The notes under the pieces were generated by a model. The model was not told where the DNA came from, searched no databases, and worked only from the letters and a program-made list of their open reading frames with translations. Shown here one piece after another: positions 1 through 5,975 of a DNA stretch of 10,070 nucleotides (the stretch's first letter is position 1; every line of letters starts with the position of its first letter). Source of the DNA: a candidate division TA06 bacterium SM23_40 (GTDB taxonomy: Bacteria; LJUI01; SM1-40); the NCBI GenBank assembly GCA_001303705.1, contig LJUI01000088.1, positions 1-10,070 on the forward strand. Direction: 5' to 3'. The position numbers were made by a program, and so were the translations under genes.

Positions 1-1758
1 ATTCTCGTCATGTGACCGGGGAGCGTAATAGGCCTTGGCCTGGGCGAGGGTGGCACCGATGTGGTAGATGTCCTGGACGAAGAGCATGGCGTAGAACCGC
101 TGGTCGAACCGATCGGAGTACCCGTATTCCGGATTCCCCGGCGACCCCCAGCCGTAGCGCGAGTTGCCGATGAATGCGACGCCGCCTCCGTTGGGGTTGT
201 TGACGAAGTGCTCGGCGATGCAATCGTAGTCGAATGCGGCCGGCCAGCAGCCGATTGAGTAGAGGATGCCGTTGCGGGGATGGTTCGTCAGCGCGTCCAT
301 ATCGCTCGGGCTGAGCGATCCGCTCCCCACGCTCATGATCGTTGTGTTTGCATGCCCTGCGTGGTTGGTGACGTTCTGTCCCTCGTTCAGCGCCGCCATC
401 ACCGTGGCGTGGCTCTCGTTCCCGAGCCGTTCATAGAGCTTGGTGATGGGATCGAAATCAGGCGGGACATAGAGGTCGTCGATCAGATCCTTGGCCACTC
501 CGCCGTCGGTGTACGGGTTCGACCAGAGGATCTCTGCGGCGAAGAGCATGTTGAGCTCGTAGTCGGTAGGTGGGTCTATCTCATAGGTGAGCACTTTGTT
601 GACCCAGGCCTGTGCCTCCGAGACCGAGCTCGTTGATGCCCGCCCGACGAAGACGTCCGGGTACAGATCGACCTCGTCGTCGACCTCACCGTAGGTCTGG
701 TTCTGATTCGCATTCCAGGTGCCGTCGAGGTCGGCATAGTACAGGTCGCACTGGAGATCGTTTTCGTCAGGATAGAATCCGGCCTGGCAATCCATGGCGA
801 ACGCGATCCGCGCGGGCACGACGTTGGTGTCGCCGCCGAGGAGCACCCAGACCGTCGACCAGTTCTGATAGGCGTCGATGATGAAATTGCGGATCCGGTC
901 CTGATTATCGACGCCCTGATAGTTGCTGTAGATCCAGTCCGTCGTCACGATCTTCGCCGGCGTCCCGGACTTCGTCTTCCAGTCCGCAAGCGGCTGGAAG
1001 GCGGAGACATAGGAAGGGCCGGTCACGATGACATATTCGTACACGTCCGTCTCGCCCTGCCGCGGAGTGGACCCGGAAGGCGAAGGAGCGCACTCGGCAA
1101 GATAGTTCTGGTTATGGACGATGCGAGCCACTGCCCTCTCATAGATGCGGCTCGCGGTCTCGGTGCGACGGCGCACCTCGCGCGGCGCTCGATCGCTCGC
1201 ACCATAGTGGATCTCGAGCTCGATCTCGGTGTACAGACTGAGCCGCCCGGAGGCCGGCACATAGGAGAGAGGATAGACGAGGATGTCGGCCACCTCATAT
1301 CCGCCGAGGTATCCGGTTCCTGCATGGATGACTACCCTCTCCGGGAAGCCGGCCGTCGATCCGTACACCTCGGGGGCGGGTTCGACGAACGGCGGCGGTT
1401 CATGTGACAGTTCGGGCATGGCGAGGATCGCAGGCGGCTGGGCCGGGAGGATATGATACCTGCCGGGGAGCTCGGTTGAGCTCCTGGCGTTCACCTCGAT
1501 CCTCTCGATCTCCGTGCCCGGGGGGAGCGCGAGCTGAACGAGGTCGACCGGGAGCTGCGGAGCCCCCACCTCGCTCATCAGATCCGCATCCCTCAATGTG
1601 ACGAGGTCGAAGTCTCGACTTCTCGAGAACTCGAGATCATCGGCCGTGTAGTAGAGCGTGTGGCGCAGTGTGCCCGGGCTGCCGGCAAGGGATCCCCACG
1701 CAAGCGCCGCCACCAGTACGACGGCCATCACTATACCGGTCCTGACATCCGGTCTCAT
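1..1758 (-). CDS. C25-family (gingipain-type) secreted cysteine peptidase, 3' end beyond left edge
   Basis: A reading frame of 586 codons runs from ATG at 1758 to the left edge without a stop. The start is supported by a GGAGG ribosome site at 1766-1770, seven bases upstream. Residues 1-26 form a signal peptide (arginines, then a hydrophobic stretch GIVMAVVLVAALAWG), so the protein is exported. Residues ~27-220 look like the N-terminal pro-domain, and from ~235 (YEYVIVTGPSYV) the C25 catalytic domain follows, including the typical DLYPDVFVGR block near 365-374. The catalytic dyad is visible: His469 in NHAGHAN and Cys504 in SIGCWPAAFD, spaced as in gingipain R. FIGNSRYGWG follows, as expected. 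C25 enzymes are extracellular endopeptidases that often carry C-terminal beta-sandwich and sorting domains; those would lie outside this window. Family assignment is confident; substrate specificity and secretion route cannot be seen. Confidence 0.93.
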   Translation of the reverse strand, partial: MRPDVRTGIVMAVVLVAALAWGSLAGSPGTLRHTLYYTADDLEFSRSRDFDLVTLRDADLMSEVGAPQLPVDLVQLALPPGTEIERIEVNARSSTELPGRYHILPAQPPAILAMPELSHEPPPFVEPAPEVYGSTAGFPERVVIHAGTGYLGGYEVADILVYPLSYVPASGRLSLYTEIELEIHYGASDRAPREVRRRTETASRIYERAVARIVHNQNYLAECAPSPSGSTPRQGETDVYEYVIVTGPSYVSAFQPLADWKTKSGTPAKIVTTDWIYSNYQGVDNQDRIRNFIIDAYQNWSTVWVLLGGDTNVVPARIAFAMDCQAGFYPDENDLQCDLYYADLDGTWNANQNQTYGEVDDEVDLYPDVFVGRASTSSVSEAQAWVNKVLTYEIDPPTDYELNMLFAAEILWSNPYTDGGVAKDLIDDLYVPPDFDPITKLYERLGNESHATVMAALNEGQNVTNHAGHANTTIMSVGSGSLSPSDMDALTNHPRNGILYSIGCWPAAFDYDCIAEHFVNNPNGGGVAFIGNSRYGWGSPGNPEYGYSDRFDQRFYAMLFVQDIYHIGATLAQAKAYYAPRSHDEN

Positions 1759-1772
1759 CGATCTTCCTCCTC

Positions 1773-1788
1773 CCATGGCATGCCATGG
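1773..1788. promoter_or_regulatory. 16-bp perfect palindrome next to the peptidase ribosome site, possible operator
   Basis: CCATGGCATGCCATGG is perfectly self-complementary. The unit CCATGGCATG also occurs twice as a direct repeat (1773-1782 and 1784-1793). It ends 15 bases upstream of the start codon at 1758 and directly abuts the GGAGG ribosome site. A dimeric repressor site, or an mRNA hairpin controlling ribosome access, would fit this position; both are inference. Confidence 0.35.
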
Positions 1789-2062
1789 CATGTAGTGAGT
1801 CGTGTGAAGACATTATCTGGCGTGGGCCAGCCCCCTTCCCATGGAGAGCGAATGCCCGCGCATCGGGTCCTGCCAAGAGCACGGGCTTCGGTCCGCTATT
1901 CCATCTAGATCCCACCCTTCAGTCACTGGCCCCGCAAACGGTTACATTCCGGCCGGGCCGCCCCGTCTCCGGCAGATGGGCGAGACACAGGGTCGACTAC
2001 TCGAATGGTGGCTCCCGATCTCCATTCGCCGAAGGGGGACGATGTGGCCTCAGCTTCGATAT

Positions 2063-2091
2063 AGCATATCGCAACCAGGGCCAGAAGTCAA
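2063..2091 (-). promoter_or_regulatory. Candidate sigma70-type promoter for the C25 peptidase
   Basis: On the minus strand, TTGACT (2086-2091) is followed after exactly 17 bases by TATGCT (2063-2068), matching 5/6 and 4/6 of the sigma70 consensus. Transcription would start near 2056 and run toward the peptidase at 1758, giving a leader of about 300 nt. The long leader is a reason for caution. A weaker alternative is GATAAT at 1812-1817 on the same strand, which lacks a matching -35. Confidence 0.4.
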
Positions 2092-2288
2092 GCGATTATG
2101 GCGATCGACGGGAAGTGCCTCGGAGCAAGCCGCCTCGTCTCGGCAGAAGGGGTCGTCCTGCCGGGCTTCTCTGATCTGGGGCACCCTCTGTTCGGAGATT
2201 CCCCGACGGAAATGAGTCGGCCAGTGGGATCGGTCGCCCGCGGGCAGCACAAAGAGGGATAGAGGTCGGCACGGGGCCGGCCGGCAGC

Positions 2289-2681
2289 TCAGAACGAGTA
2301 GCGTATCCCGAACTGGTTGATCGGCTCGGGAATGAAGGTTCCGTGGATACGCTGCACATTCACCTTGAGGCCCCGCCAGATGGGCTTCACGATGCCCGCC
2401 TCGAGGTAGTAGTCGAAATCCTCCTCCGACTGTTGATGGTTGAAGTCGGCGGTGAGCTCGATGTCGAACGACCACCCCAGCTTGATGCTGTTGATTGCGA
2501 TCACCTGGAGCGTCTGTCCTGCCTCCTCTCCGTCGTCCAGTACGTTGAGATAGGCCGAGACCTCGTTCACGAGCGGGGTGAACGATACAATCTCGGCCGA
2601 AGCGGCGGCGGCGGAGAGGAGAAGGCCGGCTGTGACACAGGTTGCCCAGGTGACTCGTCTCTGTCCACGGCATTGGACCAT
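2289..2681 (-). CDS. Small secreted outer-membrane beta-strand protein, function unknown
   Basis: This 130-residue protein starts at ATG 2681 with GGGAGG at 2691-2696, nine bases upstream. Residues 1-29 are a clear signal peptide ending in the cleavage motif ASA before Glu30. The mature part, about 101 residues, shows alternating polar and hydrophobic stretches typical of beta strands, and it ends NQFGIRYSF. A terminal Phe with alternating aromatic/hydrophobic residues is the beta-signal recognised by the BAM machinery, so insertion in the outer membrane is likely. The length is short even for an eight-stranded barrel such as OmpX, so it may be an oligomeric barrel, a remnant of a larger porin, or a soluble beta protein. 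It lies 79 bases downstream of the flavoprotein gene on the same strand and may share its transcript. I do not recognise a named family. Confidence 0.72.
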   Translation of the reverse strand: MVQCRGQRRVTWATCVTAGLLLSAAAASAEIVSFTPLVNEVSAYLNVLDDGEEAGQTLQVIAINSIKLGWSFDIELTADFNHQQSEEDFDYYLEAGIVKPIWRGLKVNVQRIHGTFIPEPINQFGIRYSF

Positions 2682-2760
2682 TGAACTCGCCCTCCCGATA
2701 ACGCGAGCGGTACGTGCGTGCCAGCCTGTCCATCATCCCGCTGGCTGCTCATTGATGAGA

Positions 2761-3198
2761 TCACTGCGCAGGTTCGTAGACCTCCAGCTTGCTCGTCCAG
2801 CTCTCTCTCCACTCGATCTTGTCGATGATAATTCGCAGAACACAGTACTCCTCCATCTCCGGGCCCTGGGGGAAGTGCTGACTCAGGTCGAAGGTGGCAA
2901 GGCTCCAGACCCGCTTCTTCTGCTTCATATCATTGACTATCTCGCACCTGCCGAGGAGAGTGGCTGCTTTGTCGCCCCTGGGAAGTTCGACGAAAGCGAG
3001 ACAGATGTTGGGGTTCTTCTTGATCTGTCGCACCTTTCTTGATGTGCAGAACGTCGCCACCCAGACCGACATGTCGTCTTCGACGATGGGAGTAACAGGG
3101 CGCACTCTCGGCTGGTCTCCATCGCACGTTGCGAGGTACGCAGGGGATGCGTTCTCTCTCATGATCGTTACGATCGTCTCCTCTGTCGATGGACTCAT
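2761..3198 (-). CDS. Pyridoxamine 5'-phosphate oxidase-fold flavin-binding protein (general stress protein 26-like)
   Basis: The protein has 145 residues when started at ATG 3198, the start preceded by GGGAGGG nine bases upstream. The frame stays open to an ATG at 3369, but the extra 57 residues are arginine/proline-rich and unlike the family, so I reject that start. The sequence fits the PNPOx-like split-barrel family: an N-terminal helix (residues ~4-15), the strand pair AYLATCDGDQPRVRPVTPI (~19-37), VWVATFCTSRKVRQIKKNPNICLAF (~45-69) with the usual nucleotide-phosphate-facing Ser/Arg/Lys, and LLGRCEIVND further on. Members bind FMN, F420 or heme and act in small redox or stress roles. True pyridoxamine phosphate oxidase is longer, so a role in vitamin B6 synthesis is unlikely. 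The cofactor and substrate cannot be read from sequence. Confidence 0.85.
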   Translation of the reverse strand: MSPSTEETIVTIMRENASPAYLATCDGDQPRVRPVTPIVEDDMSVWVATFCTSRKVRQIKKNPNICLAFVELPRGDKAATLLGRCEIVNDMKQKKRVWSLATFDLSQHFPQGPEMEEYCVLRIIIDKIEWRESWTSKLEVYEPAQ

Positions 3199-3340
3199 GA
3201 TCTTCGTCCCTCCCTTGGTGCAGGGGATCCGCCGCGAGGTGTGCTCGGGCGGCACGTGCCGGTCGGCGGAACCCGGGCGCCTGCGCCCCAGCTCAGCGAC
3301 CGTACTCAGTTCCGGAACGTGAGGTCCGGGAAGTCGTGAC

Positions 3341-3369
3341 ATCTTACCACGGGATCGATCCCCGGGCAA
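3341..3369 (-). promoter_or_regulatory. Candidate promoter for the flavoprotein gene, with a palindrome in the spacer
   Basis: On the minus strand, TTGCCC (3364-3369) and TAAGAT (3341-3346) are 17 bases apart; each matches the sigma70 consensus at four of six positions. The spacer contains the perfect 12-bp palindrome GGGATCGATCCC (3351-3362). A repressor bound there would block RNA polymerase. The predicted leader to the start at 3198 is about 136 nt. The moderate box scores keep confidence low. Confidence 0.3.
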
Positions 3370-3596
3370 ATCCTTTGCATCTGGCCGGTGGGGGGTCGGA
3401 TCTGGCCCGAGAGGGGCCGCGCTCTTGCCGGCCTCCCGACGAGTCCGTCGGACGGTCTCAAGGCTGGCGAGGCGGCCATTTCACTCGGGCCACAGATCCT
3501 GATGTATCGCTGGGACGGCTGCGTCGTGCCTGGAGATGAGCGGGGATCGTGAACGGGAGCCATCTTGGGACACCGGGCTCATGAGGTCGGGCCCCA

Positions 3597-3625
3597 TTGA
3601 CAAAGGAAGGTGGATCGGCTAGGGT
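3597..3625 (+). promoter_or_regulatory. Candidate sigma70-type promoter for nadE
   Basis: A perfect TTGACA (3597-3602) is followed after 17 bases by TAGGGT (3620-3625), which keeps the key first T, second A and last T of the -10 box. Transcription would start near 3632 and give a leader of about 57 nt before the nadE start at 3689. Confidence 0.5.
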
Positions 3626-3688
3626 GGTGCATGCTCGGCAGGTGTGGGCGAGCACCTTCTCTAGACTCACGGAAGGAGGTTCTCTTCG

Positions 3689-5455
3689 ATGAGGATTCTT
3701 CGCGTCGCGCTGGCACAGATCAACTCGACAGTCGGAGATCTCTCGGGCAACGCCGCGAAGATCGTCGACTATATCGAGCGAGCTCGCGATGTCGGCGCCG
3801 ATGTCGTTGCGTTCCCGGAGATGGCACTGAGCGGATATCCCCCGGAAGATCTGTTGCTGAAGCCGCGGTACAGGCGGGACAACCGCGAGTACCTCCAGGA
3901 GATCGTGAGACAGACCGGCGGGCTGGCCGCGGTAGTGGGGTTTGTCGATGGAGATGAGGGTGGATCGATCTACAATGCGGCAGCCGTGGCGAGCGACGGG
4001 ACACTACACGGGGTGTACCGAAAGATGCTCCTCCCCAACTACGGGGTCTTCGACGAGAAGCGCTACTTCTCGCCCGGTTCTGGCTGCCCCGTCTTCGTGA
4101 TCCGGGGGGTGACGGTGGGCGTCAATGTCTGTGAGGATATCTGGGAGTCGTGGGGCCCGACTGCCTGTCAGGCGAGGGACGGGCAGGCCGAGCTGATCAT
4201 CAACATCAGCGCCTCCCCGTATCACGCCGGGAAGTGGCGCGACCGGGAGGAGATGCTGGCCGGCCGTGCGTCGGAAAATCGTGTCTTCGTCGCCTATAAT
4301 AATATGGTAGGGGGACAGGACGAGCTCGTTTTCGACGGACATGGCCTCATCCTCGCCCCGGGAGGAGAGCTCATCGCGCGCGGCAGGGCGTTTCAGGAGG
4401 ACCTTATCGTCGCCGATCTCGACATGAGTCAGGTTCAGGAGGCGCGGCAGGGCGAGACCCGGGGAAGAAGGGCGTCCGGACCGCCGCCGGTGAATGCTCC
4501 TCCGGCCCAGTGGGAGCTCGAGCGCATAGAGGTCTCCCCCGGACCGCTCTCTTCCGAGCGCGTCCCCATCCCGCCGCGGGATGTGAAGCCGCCCGAGGTT
4601 CTCGAGGAGATATATGAGGCCCTCGTCCTCGGGGTTCGCGACTACGTCCGCAAGAATGGGTTCGAGACGGTCGTCATCGGCGTCAGCGGGGGGATCGATT
4701 CCGCCCTCGTGGCGGCGATCGCTGCCGACGCCCTGGGTCCGGAGCACGTGAAGGGCGTGGTGATGCCTTCGCCGTATACGAGCGACCGGAGCATGCAGGA
4801 CGCGGCCCGGCTGATCGACCGTCTCGAGATATCATCGATGACGGTCGACATCACTTCTACCTACGAGTCGTATCTCTCGATGCTCGAGGGGCCGTTCGCC
4901 GGTGCAGCGCCGGACGTGACAGAGGAGAACATCCAGGCGAGGATCCGCGGGAACATCCTCATGGGTCTATCGAACAAGTTCGGATGGCTCGTCCTGACGA
5001 CGGGGAACAAGAGCGAGATGGCGGTCGGATATGCGACGCTGTACGGCGATATGGCGGGCGGGTTCGCCGTGATCAAGGATGTGCCGAAGACGATGGTTTA
5101 CGAGTTGGCCCGTTATCGCAACGGGCGATCCGCGGGCGGTCCCGTCATACCCGACACGATCATCAACAAGCCGCCCAGCGCCGAGCTGAAGGACGGGCAG
5201 ATAGACCAGGATACCCTGCCGCCCTATGAGATCCTCGATCCTATCCTGAAGGCGTACGTGGAGGAGGACCGGTCGCTGAGCGAGATCGTCGGCATGGGGT
5301 ACGACGAGGCGACCGTCCGCCGCGTCATCGCCATGGTCGATCGCGCCGAGTACAAGCGGCGACAGGCACCACCCGGGATCAAGATCACCCCGCGCGCGTT
5401 CGGCAAGGACCGGCGCCTGCCGATCACCAACTGGTACGGGCGGGAGCGCAGATGA
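3689..5455 (+). CDS. nadE: Glutamine-dependent NAD+ synthetase
   Basis: This 588-residue cytosolic enzyme makes NAD+ from nicotinic acid adenine dinucleotide, ATP and ammonia, the last step of NAD biosynthesis, taking the ammonia from glutamine. The start is fixed by AAGGAGGT at 3673-3680, eight bases upstream. The N-terminal nitrilase-fold glutaminase (~1-265) carries the complete triad: Glu44 in FPEMALSGYPPEDLL, Lys112 in YRKMLLPNYGVFDEKRYF and Cys148 in VNVCEDIW. The C-terminal synthetase domain (~290-588) has the PP-loop SGGIDS at 333-338, then LTTGNKSEMAVGYATLYGDM and the KDVPKTMVYELA segment. All catalytic elements are present, so it should be active with glutamine. The length fits the two-domain class, shorter than the mycobacterial type of about 680 residues. 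It appears monocistronic, with divergent genes to the left and the exopolysaccharide control region to the right. Confidence 0.97.
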   Translation: MRILRVALAQINSTVGDLSGNAAKIVDYIERARDVGADVVAFPEMALSGYPPEDLLLKPRYRRDNREYLQEIVRQTGGLAAVVGFVDGDEGGSIYNAAAVASDGTLHGVYRKMLLPNYGVFDEKRYFSPGSGCPVFVIRGVTVGVNVCEDIWESWGPTACQARDGQAELIINISASPYHAGKWRDREEMLAGRASENRVFVAYNNMVGGQDELVFDGHGLILAPGGELIARGRAFQEDLIVADLDMSQVQEARQGETRGRRASGPPPVNAPPAQWELERIEVSPGPLSSERVPIPPRDVKPPEVLEEIYEALVLGVRDYVRKNGFETVVIGVSGGIDSALVAAIAADALGPEHVKGVVMPSPYTSDRSMQDAARLIDRLEISSMTVDITSTYESYLSMLEGPFAGAAPDVTEENIQARIRGNILMGLSNKFGWLVLTTGNKSEMAVGYATLYGDMAGGFAVIKDVPKTMVYELARYRNGRSAGGPVIPDTIINKPPSAELKDGQIDQDTLPPYEILDPILKAYVEEDRSLSEIVGMGYDEATVRRVIAMVDRAEYKRRQAPPGIKITPRAFGKDRRLPITNWYGRERR

Positions 5456-5638
5456 GCGGGGGCCCGGAACGACAGGTGCGCCTCTCGTGAGGACCTGGCT
5501 GCTCGCCCTCGAATCGCCCCTCCCTGACGGGCCGGCCTGTGCGAGTCAGAGCGCGGAGGGCACGGACCGGGGCAAAGGCCACAGACTGAGGCGGAGTCCC
5601 GTCTTGTCGAAACAGGGCCGCAGGTGGACGTCATGGGT

Positions 5639-5763
5639 ACTGTTGCCATTCGCATAGCAACAGTCGACAGGGGCAGCGGAATAGTACGCAGGCCCCCGGC
5701 GGCCCCTGGGCCCCAGGGGAGCAGAGATGTAGCAACAGTTAACCCTTGAGTAGAGACTGTTGC
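5639..5763. repeat. Four copies of octamer ACTGTTGC in two inverted pairs, likely regulator-binding array
   Basis: Pair 1 is ACTGTTGC (5639-5646) and GCAACAGT (5657-5664), separated by 10 bases. Pair 2 is GCAACAGT (5732-5739) and ACTGTTGC (5756-5763), separated by 16 bases and facing the opposite way. All four copies are exact. The last ends nine bases before the -35 box at 5773, and relative to a start near 5808 the sites centre at about -48, -72, -147 and -165. That layout is typical of an activator or repressor array with a distal pair that could loop. The only near match I noticed elsewhere is a 7/8 hit inside nadE coding sequence. The binding protein is unknown; the downstream Fis-type-HTH regulator is a natural candidate (inference). 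Confidence 0.75.
5703..5719. repeat. GC-rich imperfect palindrome
   Basis: CCCCTGG (5703-5709) pairs with CCAGGGG (5713-5719) around a three-base loop, or 8+8 around one base. No T-tract follows, so it is not a convincing intrinsic terminator for nadE, although it sits between the two octamer pairs on the nadE side of the promoter and could slow read-through. Confidence 0.35.
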
Positions 5764-5772
5764 ATTTTTCTC

Positions 5773-5801
5773 TTGACAAGTTTTTAGACGTGTGATACAA
5801 T
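5773..5801 (+). promoter_or_regulatory. Near-consensus sigma70 promoter with extended -10
   Basis: TTGACA (5773-5778) is followed after exactly 17 bases by TACAAT (5796-5801), and TG at 5793-5794 makes an extended -10 (TGATACAAT). This is the best promoter in the window. Transcription should start around 5807-5809 and run into the leader with the terminator at 5874-5915 and on to the regulator. Its strength, together with a nearby terminator and the upstream octamer array, suggests tightly controlled expression rather than low constitutive use. Confidence 0.8.
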
Positions 5802-5868
5802 CGCATCTAGAAGTTCGAAGATGTGATTTGTTGATGTTCGGCGTAGTTCAGGAGGATTAGCAGGCAGA

Positions 5869-5898
5869 ATGAGCTGCTGCTGTTCCCGGGACGCGTGA
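5869..5898 (+). CDS. Possible leader peptide MSCCCSRDA with three consecutive cysteine codons
   Basis: ATG 5869 opens a nine-codon frame ending at TGA 5896-5898, reading MSCCCSRDA. A strong ribosome site AGGAGG lies at 5850-5855, with a longish 13-base gap to the start. The frame lies about 60 nt into the predicted transcript. Codons 3-5 (TGC TGC TGT, 5875-5883) form the 5' arm of the terminator hairpin, and the stop codon falls in its loop. Cysteine-run leader peptides that control downstream genes are known in mycobacteria, but always before sulfur genes; the genes here are for polysaccharide. The cysteine run could also be an accident of a CTG-repeat stem. A second tiny frame, MFGVVQED (5834-5860), lies upstream without a good ribosome site. 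Expression is unproven. Confidence 0.4.
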   Translation: MSCCCSRDA

Positions 5899-5915
5899 GG
5901 GGCGGCAGCAGTTTT
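5874..5915 (+). terminator. Intrinsic terminator or attenuator in the leader of the regulator gene
   Basis: CTGCTGCTG (5874-5882) pairs with CGGCAGCAG (5903-5911) with one G-T pair, and the stem can be extended through 5886/5899 to 13 pairs with two more G-T pairs. TTTT (5912-5915) follows directly. It lies about 107 nt after the predicted start site and 190 bases before the regulator gene, so it would either produce a short RNA of about 108 nt or attenuate the operon. AGCAGGCAG at 5859-5867 is partly complementary to the 5' arm and could act as a competing antiterminator (inference). Confidence 0.65.
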
Positions 5916-5937
5916 GTCACATATCGTTACATAGTTC

Positions 5938-5965
5938 GAGGTTCCCTTTGGGGGTAAGGGAACTC
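5938..5965 (+). repeat. Hairpin between the terminator and the small membrane ORF
   Basis: GTTCCCTT (5941-5948) is perfectly complementary to AAGGGAAC (5956-5963) around a seven-base loop. With a bulged G5941 the stem can instead extend through GAG (5938-5940) and CTC (5963-5965). No T-tract follows, so it is not a terminator. It may shape ribosome access to the ORF at 5976 or stabilise an mRNA end. Confidence 0.45.
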
Positions 5966-5975
5966 GGCCTAGCTG

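Larger units (their letters stand above)
1759..2288. other. 530-base gap between the C25 peptidase and the small outer-membrane protein
   Basis: No frame here has convincing protein features; the open frames on either strand are arginine/proline/serine-rich low-information translations. The gap holds a candidate minus-strand promoter (2063-2091), a 16-bp palindrome just upstream of the peptidase ribosome site (1773-1788), and a 10-bp palindrome GCCCGCGGGC at 2236-2245 without a T-tract. If the promoter is used, the peptidase mRNA has a leader of about 300 nt. I did not recognise a known riboswitch in it. Confidence 0.5.
3199..3688. other. Divergent intergenic region between the flavoprotein gene and nadE
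   Basis: About 490 bases with no credible gene; the open frames in it are proline/arginine-rich without domain features. It contains two outward-facing candidate promoters, at 3341-3369 for the minus-strand flavoprotein and at 3597-3625 for nadE, plus the palindromes GGGATCGATCCC (3351-3362) and TTCCGGAA (3310-3317). The stretch 3370-3590 shows nothing I can assign. Confidence 0.5.
5456..5975. other. Non-coding control region between nadE and the exopolysaccharide regulator genes
   Basis: About 520 bases with no ordinary-sized gene. In order it holds an unassigned stretch (5456-5638), an inverted octamer pair (5639-5664), a GC-rich near-palindrome (5703-5719), a second inverted octamer pair (5732-5763), a strong promoter (5773-5801), a short leader with a possible nine-codon peptide and an intrinsic terminator (5869-5915), and a further hairpin (5938-5965). 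I see no clear terminator with a T-tract immediately after nadE. Base composition becomes AT-richer from about 5725 to 5840, as expected for a promoter. Confidence 0.7.

Noticed and set aside
2050-2736. 228-codon open frame on the minus strand spanning the small outer-membrane protein gene
   Set aside because: It is the same DNA read in another frame; the translation is Arg/Pro/Gly-rich with no domain, while the 2289-2681 frame has a signal peptide, ribosome site and beta-signal.
3199-3369. N-terminal extension of the flavoprotein to ATG 3369
   Set aside because: The extra residues are unlike the family, and the internal ATG 3198 has a good ribosome site; the candidate promoter also lies inside the extension.
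4004-4747. 247-codon antisense open frame inside nadE
   Set aside because: nadE is complete with all catalytic motifs; the antisense frame is a GC-rich shadow without domains.
5456-5638. Terminator directly after nadE
   Set aside because: Short complementary stretches such as CTGAC/GTCAG (5524-5528 with 5545-5549) are weak and no T-tract follows.
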